In this document: positions 25,031 through 37,020 of the stretch, in pieces
How the letters are laid out: each line of letters opens with the position of its first letter
Numbering within the stretch: the first letter of the stretch is position 1
Source of the DNA: Eumeta japonica
Taxonomy: Eukaryota; Arthropoda; Insecta; Lepidoptera; Psychidae
Direction: 5' to 3'
Length of the DNA: 64,000 bases
Assembly (NCBI GenBank): GCA_005406025.1
Contig: BGZK01000185.1
Span: forward strand, 248,001 to 312,000
Position numbers and translations under genes: made by a program
The notes under the pieces: generated by a model
Seen by the model: the letters and a program-made list of their open reading frames with translations, nothing else
What the model was told of the DNA's origin: nothing
The model's database searches: none

Positions 25031-25780
25031 TTGACTTCTTACCGGACTGTTTCGTTCTTAATGGTTTTGTGTTTGTTTTGGCTATGTATAAGCAAATTAG
25101 AAAAGAGCTACCCTTAAGTTTCTTCCTGGTTCTTCTTGAGGGAAATCTGCTTTCTGAACGAGTAGTAAACTCGCAAAAAAATATGACCTGTTTCAAGTGT
25201 TATTTTATAACCTATGAAATAAAGGGATTTTAAATTTAATTTGATCATTAGAATAGTGCAAGTTTATTAGTCTGTGAGACATATCAATACCTTCATAGTG
25301 CATGATCAAGAAAATATAAAAATTTTCAGTCATGGCACACTTTATAAAAATACCCACAAAAAAATAAAAGTCCAGGGAATTATGGACGAAAGCGTAAGTA
25401 CATAACGAAGTTACCAGTCCCCGAACTTATTTACAAGAATTTTTGCAATTTCATAATATGTAGTAAAGACAGATTACATAAATCACTAGTACATTGTCTG
25501 AAAGAAACTGAATTACTGGATTAAAATAAATTAAAAAAAGACTGTGGGTATTTTTATACATTTATTGAACTTTTACATAAAAGAAACAAAAATGAGATAA
25601 GAAATAACTTAAGACTAAAAAGGCTATTTAAAATTTTTGCCTGCTATATGATATATATTACCTACCCTTGTAGTTAAAATAAAGAAAATGTATTAACTGT
25701 TTATAATTTCACTAATGTAAATAGAAAGTCTTATAAAAACTTTCACAAACGAAACAAATTTTATTTAAAATCCCTTTAGG
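25031..25780. other. LINE-A 3' flank with nested inverted repeats
   Basis: AT-rich sequence without a recognised gene. Two nested inverted pairs are present: TAAAGGGATTTTAAAT at 25220-25235 against its complement at 25763-25778, and TATAAAAATACCCACA at 25343-25358 against its complement at 25543-25558. Confidence 0.5.
25343..25558. mobile_element. Possible short MITE with 16-bp TIRs
   Basis: Terminal inverted repeats TATAAAAATACCCACA / TGTGGGTATTTTTATA enclose about 184 bp without coding capacity. A TA target duplication would fit the ends (TA overlapping the termini), as for Tc1/mariner-derived elements. The short, AT-rich repeat may also be chance. Confidence 0.4.
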
Positions 25781-26270
25781 TCTAATTACCGGCTGCCTAA
25801 CGGCGATTAGCAACGAGCCCCGAGAGCTGGCCTTTCCTCTTCAGGGTACGGCAAACCCGGAAGGGCCTGAAACCACCAACCTTGGAGGGTGCTCCTAGCT
25901 GACGTCAGGTATCGCCTCACTACACGCTCCGTTTTTCTATTCCCATTTTCCGATCTCCGTTTATTATAGATCTATCTCAGAATCAGAGCAGAGGGCTTTA
26001 GGTATACACCTCCGACCTTGAAACCGAGGCCGAGGACACACAAGCGGTACAGAAAAGTTAGTGGACTTACTGCCTGCAGGCCGCCGCGCCGCTACGTCAT
26101 CGCATTCCGCGCTTCACCTTTTGTTCTCGCGCACCTGCACCATCCAGTTCCCAGTAGTTCGGTCAGCCGAGATGCGCTGCCTTTGTCTATAATACATACA
26201 GTATTATAGACAAAGGCAGCACAATACAGCAATTAGACACGTGCACCCGTCGTCAGGCGCTAGGAAACAA
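25780..26270 (+). other. GC-richer sequence upstream of LINE-B, probably part of it
   Basis: Starting at about 25785 the composition changes ('ggctgcctaacggcgattag', 'gagccccgagagctggcc'). It contains a CRE palindrome at 25900-25907 and ends with a perfect hairpin at 26176-26220. I cannot assign motifs. Its position suggests the 5' or ORF1 part of LINE-B or another retroelement piece. Confidence 0.35.
26176..26220. repeat. Perfect hairpin, 20-bp arms, 5-base loop
   Basis: Arm GCTGCCTTTGTCTATAATAC, loop ATACA, then the exact reverse complement. It lies just before the LINE-B coding remnant, so it may mark a fold-back breakpoint. Confidence 0.95.
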
Positions 26271-26274
26271 TATT

Positions 26275-27982
26275 TTTTTATTGGAAATTAGCCAAAGTCC
26301 TCAAATCGGAGGGATACAAGCCAACACCTGCCCTTAAGAAACCCGATAATACTGTCACGTTCGACGAATGACATAAAGCTGAGTACCTTGATGACAACAT
26401 CAAACAACATTGTTCCAGCACATCCCACTCGTACGACCCACAACACATACACCGGATCGAGGAGGAAATTCGATGGAAAATCTCCCTCGACTTGAAGGAC
26501 GATCTGGATCGTGTCTCACAGGATGAAATCCAATCCCACATCAAAAAAACGCAATACCCAAAAGGCACTAGGCCTGGACGGCATCAATAATAAATCAATA
26601 AAATGCTTTTTTCTTCCGCTAATGGCTCTGCTGGTCGCTATATTTAACGCTTGCCTCAAAAACTGATACTTCCCTCCTAGATGGAAAGAAGAAGTCATAA
26701 TCGACTTTCAAAACCGGGGAAATCATACAACGTCTCCTCCAGCTACAGACCAATCAGCCTCCTGAGCAGTCTGGATAAACTCTACGAAAAAATCCTGGAA
26801 ACGCGCTTAAGCAATCATCTATTAAACAAAGGCCTTATAATAAATGCACAATCCGGATTTCGACCTCAACACTCACGCCCCCAACAAGACCTCCGTCTAG
26901 TCGAACACATCTCGGAGGGCTTCAAAAGGAAACACAAAACAGTGGCAGTAATTTTCGATGTAGCAAAGGCCATTGATAGGGTTTGGTACGCGAGCCTAAC
27001 AAACTTTATACGCTAGAGGTACTAGATCGTCTGATATTAATCATACACTGCTAAATCAATAATAGATAATTGTCCTATCCCCACGAAAACACTCTTGCAA
27101 ACAACCCATTAGAGCAGGAGTGCCTCAAGGCTCCACAGTCTCGCTGTTTCTATATATCCGCATACACAAATGACATTATGCGATCGCAACAGACGTCCAA
27201 CTCGCGCTATTCGCCGACGACACGACACTACTTACATAGCTGTAGTGTAGGGCACATAATACCGCTTCACCAGCGGGCGTTGATGAGTTGACGCAATTGA
27301 TTTCAACTCTGGAGGATCGACGTTTTTCCGGAGAAATCAACAACAATATATTTAGACCACAGTATGAAAAAGAGGACTCGAGTAGTCACGGTAAACATTA
27401 TCACCCTTTGCATGTTAAATACCCCCATTCCGTGATAACACAATTAAAAATACCTAGACATCACGTTGGATAAACATCTCCATTTCAGAGATCATATCTA
27501 ACGTATTAGACAGCTAGCTAAATTCTATATGTTATGATAGGTAGAAAAAGTAGAATTATGATAGGTAGAAAAAGCAAAATGTCGCTATGCAACAAGCACA
27601 CCATTTATACGATGTACATAAGGCCGGTGATAACGTACGCGTGCTCAGCTCATGCCAACGGGACTGCACTTAATGACCTTCAAATCATCCAAAACAATTT
27701 TAGTAGAAGAGCGACAGACGCACAGTGGTACATCAAGAACTTAGTTCTCCATAGGGACCTAGAACTTCCTACCATATCTACGTACATGAAGGACGCGTCA
27801 GAGCGGTTCTTCAGTATAGCAATCAATCATCCCAACCCTTTAATTTCATCTGCTGCCTCTTACGAGCCACCTCTCGCAAATCACTTTATTAGAAGGCTTC
27901 GGAAAGTTCTTACAGATCCACCCGATGACCTCACTACCAAAGTTGAAAAATTAAACAATGCATTTAAAGACTTAGAGGAATA
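26275..27982 (+). pseudogene. LINE-B: Jockey-like reverse transcriptase ORF2 (broken, endonuclease missing)
   Basis: The plus strand shows the ORF2 order from the endonuclease-RT linker to the C-terminus. Seen in order are 'NWKLAKVLKSEGYKPTPAL' (26280), 'IHRIEEEIRW' (about 26447), 'PPRWKEEVIIDFQKPGKS' (about 26670, two frames), 'SYRPISLLSSLDKLYEKILE', 'INAQSGFRPQHS' and 'AVIFDVAKAIDRVWY'. These are followed by 'RAGVPQGSTV' near 27110 (split over frames), the FADD active-site box in 'LALFADDTTLL' at about 27205-27235, and the C-terminal part 'YTMYIRPVITYACSAHANGT' to 'NAFKDLEE' ending with TAG at 27981-27983. Multiple frameshifts and stops make it inactive. Such elements are common in Lepidoptera. 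The central 493 bp (27079-27571) is duplicated in inverted form at 24296-24788. Confidence 0.85.
27079..27571 (+). repeat. Right arm of the 493-bp inverted duplication
   Basis: Reverse complement of 24296-24788, with equal length and no mismatch seen. Here the arm is embedded in a collinear LINE-B copy (sequence on both sides continues the same ORF), so this is the donor-like context. Near its outer edge it contains a tandem 22-base duplication of the type 'gataggtagaaaaag' (about 27534-27578). Confidence 0.9.
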
Positions 27983-27983
27983 G

Positions 27984-28420
27984 GAGTAGGCCCCTAAATC
28001 AGTCAACCTAAAATGGTTTAGCTCCTGCGGTGTTCACCGCGCACTGGTATCACCCAGAAGTACCGATCCGCATCGAAATTTCTCGTGACTCCCTATGCTG
28101 AGGAGATCCAAGCGGTCCCCCAGTAGGAGAGTCACGCGTGGACGGTATCTCTATGTCGACTGGTCGCGTCCGATAGCGCTGACGACAGCTAGGTTGACAG
28201 TGGAAGCGAACATCAAGTTTATCGAGGTTTTTTTGGTCCGTGAAAGTCGGACACACCCCACGCACGCAAGTGCTTGGCAGTTCATAAGGTTTTTTATCCC
28301 CCTAATCCCGCAAGGAGATAACTATGAAAAAAAGGCAGCGAAAGAAATGGGAATACTATCGGGTCTTGTCAAAGGCAGTACAATTAGTATAGATTTTATA
28401 TAGTTTCAGTATTATAAAGG
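27984..28420 (+). other. Probable LINE-B 3' untranslated region and flank
   Basis: GC-richer sequence follows the ORF2 stop. An imperfect hairpin pairs CGTGACTCCCTA (28084-28095) with TAGGAGAGTCACG (28124-28136). A short frame at 28095-28403 has no recognisable motif. The 3' boundary is not defined; AT-rich sequence takes over after about 28380. Confidence 0.4.
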
Positions 28421-28599
28421 TGACACTTATTTTTTCTTATAATTAGCCACTTTGGAACTGTCGAATATTAAAATATATTTAAATTTTAACTCTTTACCAA
28501 CCTTATTATGCATACTGAATTCTTCTGTCATTTGTTTTTACAAATTGTTTGGAAAAATAATATTGTTTGGCTAATCTCGACGTGATGTTTATATGAGAA

Positions 28600-29510
28600 A
28601 ATTTTGGTGTAACGATTTTCATTGATTTTAGTTGCTATTTAAACCAACCAGAAAATTGTAAACGACGGCAAACCAGCCTTACATGATGAATTGCCATCCC
28701 TTGTCACTGTTTATAACTGGTTTATCGAGTTCAAACATGGTTGCACTAATCTATCAGACTGACGACCTGCATCAGGGATATCCTACTACAGCGACGTCCA
28801 AAAATAACACCAGTGCTGTGCAACTCATCATAGAGACTGACAAAAGAATGACCTACCAAAAGATTCGGACAAACTTAGCAATTGGTATGAGTAAAGTGCA
28901 CAAGATCCTTGATGAAATTTAGTGTAGCGGATACCTCATTTTGTTCCAAAGCTCAAAAATTCCTTCGAGTTAACGATACAAAGATTTGCCGGTTTAAACT
29001 CAAATGCTGTATATTACGTGGTCACAGGTGACTAAATTTACTATTACGATCCCGAACCCAAAAGACAGTCTGCTCAGTGAGTGTGTCCTTTCAAGAAGTT
29101 GTCTACTAAAGTAAAACGAGGTCGAAGCGTTAGAAAAAGGTCATGGCCTCTTTTTTGGTCATGACAGGTCATTATGCAACAATTGTTTTATAAGATAAAA
29201 ATAATTTCTGCAGACTGGTACACTAACAATTTTTTGCCTCTTGTTTTGGAAAAAGTTTGTGAAAAATGTCCTCGTAGTAGAATTCTTCTTCATTGTGGCA
29301 ACGCCTCGTCACATACCACCAGATAAACAAGTGACTGTTTGGGGACGGTAGATATAAAAATATGTGGTGATGAAAGTGGTTTACGGACGCTGAGGAAGCA
29401 GTGGTTGCATTTGAAAAGGTAGTTGAAGTGATCCCTATATGCAAGTAGCCAAACTGTTTCTCTCAATGGTTCCATCGAATGCAGCGATGTATTTATTAAA
29501 CGGATACTAT
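28600..29510 (+). pseudogene. Mariner transposase relic 1
   Basis: A 79-codon frame (28683-28922) carries the helix-turn-helix region typical of mariner: 'NWFIEFKHG'-like words, 'LIIETDKRMTYQKIRTNLAI' and 'GMSKVHKILDE'. Downstream in shifted frames are 'VTGD' (first catalytic D, about 29020-29035), 'YYDPEPKRQSAQ', 'KVKRGRSV', 'DWYTNNFLPLVLEKVCEKC' and 'LHCGNASSHTT', where the second catalytic D of the usual HHDN box is replaced. The third D region is deleted. The C-terminal 'CFSQWFHRMQRC'-like end is at about 29450-29485. Stops, frameshifts and deletions show it is long dead. Terminal inverted repeats were not identified. Confidence 0.85.
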
Positions 29511-30289
29511 TTTAGAAAACAGTAATAGTAAGAATAATTTGCTAGTTTTTTCAATCTTTGATTTTCTAATGACTTTCAGATAGACCCACGTTTCAATATT
29601 GTTCGAATGAAACACAAAATTGGAAATGAAAAAATAATGTACAAATAAATTACTAAGTAAAAGATAATTCATCAGCGATATCTTTGGAAAGATATAAATG
29701 TCAAGGGCCAATTAGACACACGACAACGGTTTAGTCTTCACAAGATTACAGTTTTAAGGATATTTTTATAAATTTTACAAGACTTTTGTCTTTGCGATAA
29801 CAAGTTTCGGTTTTTTGGGAAACCTGTATTATCTATTGCACAATACATAATGCTTAAGTTTTTCTTTCAATTGTATCTCCAATTGTCATTTAGTATGTTT
29901 CCATAATAAAAGAGATAATTGTATTACTTGTAGCATTGATTCCAAAAAAGTAGATACAGCCAAAATTTGTCGTCGTTATTACTTGAGACGAGTTTATTTT
30001 TTCAAGTTAATGCAGCTGGCTGTAAAATCTGAATTAGTTGATCATAACAAGAAGATAATGTTGCTGTTTACTTATAGTTGTGTAGAAGAAGAATAAATAT
30101 TAATTAATAATCGTAATAAACAACTCTACGATCAATGTTTTTATTATATCATGAACATACAAATTTTGGGTAAGTTCGTAATATTGTGGAGCTCGACGGC
30201 GCTAATATCTTGCCCATAATGAATGGTCTCTCAAATTCTATATCCTTGCTGTCTGTAAACATTGGTTATTCCCTTTTTTGAGTTAATTA

Positions 30290-30500
30290 ATTCTTCATGT
30301 AGTCTTTTACCTATTGCTGACATCCGCCCGTTGTTCCGTGGATGGTTTCCGATGGACGTAAATGAATTCCTTCATTGAAAAATACAGTTTTCATTTTAGT
30401 CTAAGCCCCGATTTTGATCCAGACTTCACTCCTGCTCTCGATTCTGTTCTCGATTCCGATATCCTGCCCTATTGCGATGTTCTGCCCTATCGCAAGGTTC
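30290..30500 (+). repeat. SINE-like retroposon body
   Basis: It shares 'acatccgccc' followed by a pyrimidine-rich run of 'gattct/gattcc' words ('ctctcgattctgttctcgat') with 58460-58690 and, more weakly, with 41640-41760 and 62040-62160. No coding capacity. Assignment rests on shared word order only. Confidence 0.4.
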
Positions 30501-31323
30501 ATTCAAATCTGACCCCTTTTTAATATGAATGTCCTTGAAATACTTGAAACTAGTAATTAACGTTATATCGTTTGTGTTTGATTAAAAAAAATGTAGACTT
30601 TTCTTTAGATCTTGTTGTAATCATAAAATAAAACATTTGCCTGCTTATAAGTCTAATTACAACCTTTTGTACTAAAAGATTCAATACAAATAATTTATTA
30701 TTTTTTGAATGATACTAATAAACATATTGTTAGATATAAAAATTCAAAAGTCAGTGATTTGAAATCATAGCAGTGATAAGAACCTTACACAACATATTAT
30801 AACCTTTTTCTCGTTAATATTCAATCATATACCCGGTGGTAATTTTTGATGTGTAAAAACCTTTTTTTTGGGTCATGTTCTGAAATAAATCTTTGATTTG
30901 ATTTTATTTATTATATCGTTGATTGAGAATCCCGATTGGATAACAAACTTATTCGCATACGTAACTATTACTTAAACAATTAATATTTACAAGTAAATCG
31001 TACAGACACATGAATTCTCCGCCGTGTTGTTTTTAATTTTTAAGCAATAAATCTATTTAACTGACAGGCGAGCGTCCACCGGTATCCAGTGCTACTTACT
31101 GTTCAGTAACTCGGTCACAACAAATTTTACGAAAATAAAATATGTGAGTTTAACTTTCTAAAGATTTTCAATATTTTCTAAAGTACGATATTTTCAAAAA
31201 GGAGCAAGATTTATTATTTCAAGACAAGTATTTTAATGCACATATATTTTAATATATTCATGACAAGACTTGACGAATCACTACAAAATCATGCCCCGAG
31301 TTAACTCATAATAATTTAAAAAT

Positions 31324-31376
31324 CGTAGCACAATTTCGTAGCACAACCCGTAGCACAACCCGTAGCACAATTTCGT
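31324..31376 (+). repeat. Short tandem repeat, four 12-13-base units
   Basis: The unit is cgtagcacaa followed by ttt or cc. The first and fourth units end in ttt, and the two middle units are identical. Confidence 0.85.
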
Positions 31377-34300
31377 GGTGACGCTCGAAGTCTCATCATG
31401 AACCAAATACATATAGGTAATTGAATAAGTACTGTATTGAATAAGTACTATATTTCTTTTTAAAGCGACAAATTTTCTTTAAACGACACTTGCTAGATTA
31501 AGAAAAGTGATGTCAAAATCATTTATCGATAATAAATATCTAAGCAAAAAAAAAGTATTGTTCTTTTGTATTTATTACTTATAAACTGTGATTTGTGATA
31601 TAAGTTATGAATCATATCATTGAAAAAAAATATAAGAATTATAATTTGAATTAATATGTCACTAAATACATTGATATAAGTAATTAAAATTATTTTTTTA
31701 TGATTTCAAAATAACAGCCTTTTACCGATTTCTCCTCAAGGTCTCATGACTTATTTCATATTACCTAAATGCAAACACATAATTTGTTGTTTATTTTTTC
31801 GCCCTAACTTTTCAAAAGCTGAACCGGTTTTAACGAGACTTTCATTGTCAGATGTTAAACGGTTCAGATATTTAGATTCGACATATTTAGGACTTCTATA
31901 AGCAAGTGGAAAAAATATTGAAGCAAATCCAATTATAGGCCAGTTATCTTATTCAGCTTGAATAATACTTTGATATTTTACGTATGAATTTCGTGTATAT
32001 GAAAGTATAGCATTATGTAAACTTTATATTTTAATTCCTAAGCCTTAATATTACAATATCGTTCGTCTTAAGCGTAAATTACGTGGTTATATCGATTTAG
32101 AATTAATATTGAGGACGTTAAATAAAATTATACCAGAGGCTCTCCCTGATCCCCTTTTAAATTGGTTTTTTAACAAAAAGACACTTTTAAAATCAAATTT
32201 GCATTCCATGACTTCCTTTAAACGGTTATTCGTACTGAAACCCGTTAAACATGGATTGCAAATTAGATTTTTAAAATGAATTTTTGTTAAAATTCAGTTT
32301 AAAAAACACATAGTCAAATATGCTTTAAGTTTTAAGTTTAAACTCCTTCATCAGTCATTTGTATTATAAGTGATTTGTAACTATATGCTCATTGAAATAT
32401 GCAACTACACATTAATTATCTGTTTCACTTTCATATAACTTTTTGTGAATGAATGTTTCCATAGTATTGAGTATGATTAATTATAAAACTTTAAGCTGTT
32501 ACCAAACACGTACATAGTTATCTTGAACGAAATACAAATACAACTATGAGATTAAACGAACTTACCCTTAGAGAAGTTATATCTTGATGATATGAAGTAC
32601 TTATTCCGAGGTAAGGACTTTCTTGTTCACGAAGTAGCTTTGGCAAGTTAGCCCAAAAGCAAGTTAAGCAGGTTAGGTAAATAGGTCCTGAAGCAAATTA
32701 TTTTTGCTTTCGTTTTAACGAGTTCCAAGCATGATGAGGTATTCAAGAAATACGATGTTGTCATCTGCTTATTTCCACTTAGTTTCTCTTAAGATAACAA
32801 AACAAAATAGGTAATGCACAATTATCTTGGCCTAAGCACTTTATAAATGCAATTGAAGTAAGCTGGATTTATCTTGTAATTATGTTTTGCCATTTTACTC
32901 AACAAATGTACAATTATTTAAGTAATAATTTTTACTTCTTTATTTTCTGAGAATACAAAAGAAATTCTATTTTCGTATAGAAAAAAAAAACTTTATAATT
33001 TTACTCCATCTCAAAAGATAAATGAATCTGAGGGAAATTTTCGTTTGTCAACATTGGCATGTAAATACATTAAATGCGTATCTTTTGAACATTTGTAACT
33101 ATAATGATTATTCATTATTTATATTGGGCAAATAAAAAAAAGATTTTCTACAAACAATTAAATTGTAGACGCGGACGTGAATAATTTCATAGAATTTTAA
33201 GTCTATGTAGGGCGCGTGACTTTTACGTAAATTTCGCCATGGGCGTATACACACTGTATACAAAGAGTCGAACGGTTGCACGATTGGATACGAAGACTCC
33301 TCTCGTGGCCCTAATAAGCCTCGATATAATTTTATAAAGCGCCCATTCGGTTATGTAATATTAGTAAGCATGAATTATTCATCGTTCGTAGCCGTTAGGC
33401 GCACTATTGTGGGGCAACACGTTAATGCATATGCTGAGCGCGTACTAAAATATCCATTTACATACTTTTACCAACCAAATTTCCGGATTTGTAATATATT
33501 TTAATATAAACATATTCGGCTTAGGGAAAAACGAGAATGTTGACTTTTATGATTGCCGAGTTTACTTTAAGTATATATTTTGAGAGTATTATAAATCGTA
33601 TTTTTTGTTCGGATTTATTCATATAAGATTCATGAACTAGGTTCCTAGGGAATTCACATTTCAAATTAAATATTTTGTAATTGATACATTACAAAAAGAG
33701 AGGCAAAATATATATGAATTCTTAAAATAAATGTATTAACGTTTTATTTTCAAGGAAAAGGTAGATGACTTTCAAAAATATTAATCGACAAAAAACAGCC
33801 ACATTAGTACACTGTTAGATCTCAAGAACACACTAACAGCAACATTGTACGCACGAAAACTATAGTATTTACAATTACAAGTAAAATGCGTGCCGATTAG
33901 GGCACACCGTATTCATGGAAAACGCTGCCCAAACGGGCTCTATTTTGAGGCATACTCGTTGAATAGTGAATTATAAAGTTTGTGATGACGATAAAAAGCA
34001 AACGTCAAACATACATTAGTTCACATTTTACAGGATATATCCTATAGTGGATTACAAAATAAACAGTCATAAAAATAAGTTTATGGAATAAAACCGTAGC
34101 GTATTTTAATGTAGGTAATAAATAAAATTTTGATATACGACGCCGTATTCGCAAATACGTAATTTATGATCATTTCCCGCGCCTTGGGCGAGTTCAGAGC
34201 CGTGTCGTGTTATCGTCCAGTCGGGTTGTTATTTGCTAATCAGGTACACATTAAGCCTACAGAAAGCTGTTCTTAGTTCCAGCTGGCTCGTCGTACTATG

Positions 34301-34819
34301 CACTACCGAAACGAATTAACTGCGTGCACCATCACTAGGTTATGCCTTCGACTTTTGTATAAGAACTATGAACTAGAAGGAGCGACTTGTTACCGATAAG
34401 TAAATTAAGAAGGTCCGGCAACGCATCTGAACCGGAACGAGCCCCTGTGTTATTCGGTTAATAAAAACTGTGAACACGACCTGAATAATGCCGATCGCCT
34501 TATCGCTAATATATTCGACGTAACTTACGCCGTAAGTCGGGTTATTAACGCTTCGGCCGCTTGCGCCTCGGGACAACGTATGAGGCATTACGACGTTGGA
34601 GGCGGGCCAACTCGGCGGAGCTTCAGCCAAATATGTGGAAACTGCTATCATATAGCAATTCGCTCGCGGTATCTGTGCTATGGGCTGAACGGGGGCATTA
34701 TGGAGTAGCTCGAGCTTGGATCGACTTGAGGACGAGTATCTTATCGGAACGATATAGAGCGAGTACCTGATTCGGTTTTAAAACAGCATGACATATTTAT
34801 GTCATTGCATCACTAAATG

Positions 34820-35645
34820 CATAGTTTATTCCCTATAAGATATATAACAGTCTTTGACAGCGGAGAGGACCAAGTGCGGGTAGCACTAAAGAGTGCTAAA
34901 GACGTATGAGGTCTGGCATTATCGTGGTTAAAAATCACACCCTTTCCGTTAATCAAGTCCGGTCGATTTTTCTTTACTTCTTGCTTGAGTCTCATAAGCT
35001 GTTATACAGTAGAGATCCGAATTGATAGTTTACGCGACGATAACAGAATATGAATAATGGCTTCCAATCTCACCATAAATAGCATCAGCTTATTGCGAGT
35101 CAATTCGAGTTTTGCTCTATTCCGTAGAGCTCGGTTGCTTTTGCATTTTGCAGTTTGATTTTTTGCATACATTCTTGTCGTAGGTCATTCATTTTTCATC
35201 ACCAGTGATCAACTTTTTCAAAAACAGTTCGTTTTTAATACGTTTCAATAGATAAACGCAAATGAGTACACCATTCATTAGATATCTTTCAGTAAACTCG
35301 TGTGGAACCCAAGTATCGAGATTTTTTTTACATCCAGCTCATTTGAAATGGCCAGAACTATTTTATGGTCAATCCCCATGTCTTTAGCTATGTAGTAACA
35401 ACTAATATGCTGATCTTGTTGTACTTTCACGATTTTATTCTACTTTTATTCTACTGCTTACGAGCTTATCTTTGACATCGGAATTACCGGACTGAAAACG
35501 TTTGAACCATTTTTGTGCTACTCTTACCGACACTGCATTAAGTTCATAAACGTCATAATTTTTTTTCGTGGCTTGTGCCGCATTTTTCCTTATTTTGTAA
35601 TAAAACTTCTAAATGTATTTCAATTTGTAGGTCAGATTCACTCAT
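34820..35645 (-). pseudogene. Mariner transposase relic 2
   Basis: Read on the minus strand, a start-like ATG at 35645 opens 'MSESDLQIEIHLEVLLQNKE', a mariner-type N-terminus. Further down are a helix-turn-helix region with stops, 'FLKKLITGDEK' (first catalytic D, about 35215), 'MTYDKNVCKK', and 'LKQEVKKNRPDLINGKGVIF' with 'NHDNARPHTSLAL' (second catalytic D) at 34990-34885. The third-D region is replaced by unrelated residues. The remnant spans about 825 bp against roughly 1040 bp for an intact gene, so it has internal deletions as well as frameshifts. It shares the 'RLKQEV' to 'HDNA' block with relic 3, indicating the same mariner subgroup. Confidence 0.85.
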
Positions 35646-36460
35646 TTAGATGGACAAAAAAACAAAAGAAAAATGGCGGGATACCGTTTTTACTTTTTAT
35701 TCTTCATTTTTTAAAATATCATGTATTTAATGATATCACAACTAGCCAGTAATAAACAGTAGAAACGAAAAATTTTACTACAACTTTTCACTTATTGAAT
35801 ACAAAAAAAACTGTTTCTCAACCTAATATAAGAATAAATTAGTTGGCGAATGTATTTTTTTAAAAACAGAAAATAATGAGTAAATTGTTGTACTAAATTA
35901 TTTTTTGTTTTATTTTGTGATAACGTGATCAATTTATAGAGAGATACTAATATTTGTCATTACAATATTCTATTTTGTTTATTTTGTTTTTTTTTTTGCA
36001 TTAAGTCGTAACTAGATAATGAAATAAAATTTTATTTTAATTTATGTTTATTCGCATCCTAAGTACTATAATTTATTTGAAATTCTTTATTGTTAAAAGG
36101 TATAGTTTAAAGCTACTCAAAGCATATCGTTCACTACTTATAAAGGCACATTTCCTTATTAATTTTAATTTATTCTTAAAATCGTAGTTAGGGCACAATA
36201 TCCTAAACTTTATTTTAAAAAACATTTGCCCAACATCAGAGAGATGATCAATAAAGCTGCTCACTAATATAGAGAATTTTTTCTCAAACGCGCAATTCTG
36301 TGGAGTTGCATTTATTCTAGAATATTCGTTAAACATCACCGTTATTATCCCAGAGATATTTCACGAAATCCACTCCGTCATCGTTAATTTTAACCGGAAT
36401 TTCGTTGCAGAAAAATAAAAAAAAAACAGATATTTAAAGTTTTAATCGCTGCCGAGAACA
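35646..36460. other. AT-rich non-coding stretch
   Basis: Poly-T and AT-rich sequence with an 88-codon chance frame (36073-36339, minus). No motif was recognised. Confidence 0.5.
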
Positions 36461-36469
36461 AAACGTTAT

Positions 36470-36810
36470 TATGTTCAAAAATAACGACGGCGAGGGGTGG
36501 CGGGGTCGGCGGCGGGGGGGAGCGCCCCTGACAGCAGAGATTGATGCTCCCGATGTCCCGTGTTCTATTCAATAAAGGTAATTTTTCAAGTGGCTCACTT
36601 TTGTCCGTAAACGCGCGAAAATCGCCGCCTCCCCGAAACAAATCGCTAAGGTTTTTGTGACGTCATCCCGGACGCCGGATGCCGTCGGATTCGCGCTGTG
36701 ACGTCATACATCGACGGCCCGCCGCGGGGCTGCTATTGATAAATATCGCGACCGCACACCGTGCTGATACGATGTATACGCGTTGAGTTACGGCTGAACG
36801 CGATTGTTGT
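36470..36810. promoter_or_regulatory. CpG-rich patch with two perfect CRE palindromes
   Basis: This is a strongly GC/CpG-rich segment ('ggggtggcggggtcggcggc', 'cggcccgccgcggggctgct') in AT-rich surroundings. TGACGTCA, the canonical CREB/ATF-type site, occurs at 36658-36665 and 36699-36706, 41 bp apart and each preceded by G. This fits an enhancer or promoter, but no transcript start or flanking exon is visible, so the role is inferred. Confidence 0.4.
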
Positions 36811-36994
36811 CGCTTAAGGTGATTTAAGTTATTGCAAAATACAAATTATTTAAGTTCGGGTCTCTAGCTTTCGTACTATTTTATGCATTATACAAAACAT
36901 ATCTAAATAAATAAAAATACATTTCATTAAGACAAATTTTGTTCTTGTTTATAAAAAGCTAAATTATTTTATCATGGGTCTCTTGCACGTAGTC

Positions 36995-37020
36995 TATTCT
37001 ACACAATAGTGTGTAGAATA
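36995..37020. repeat. Perfect hairpin, 11-bp arms, 4-base loop
   Basis: TATTCTACACA, loop ATAG, TGTGTAGAATA. Confidence 0.9.

Larger units (their letters stand above)
29511..34800. other. Non-coding AT-rich stretch
   Basis: No gene was recognised. It contains a SINE-like body at about 30290-30500 and a short 12-13-base tandem repeat at 31324-31376. The two chance frames of 92 and 69 codons around 34373-34770 overlap a somewhat GC-richer patch but have no recognisable motif. Confidence 0.5.

Noticed and set aside
34373..34770. Overlapping frames of 92 and 69 codons
   Set aside because: Opposite-strand overlap in a mildly GC-rich patch without motifs.
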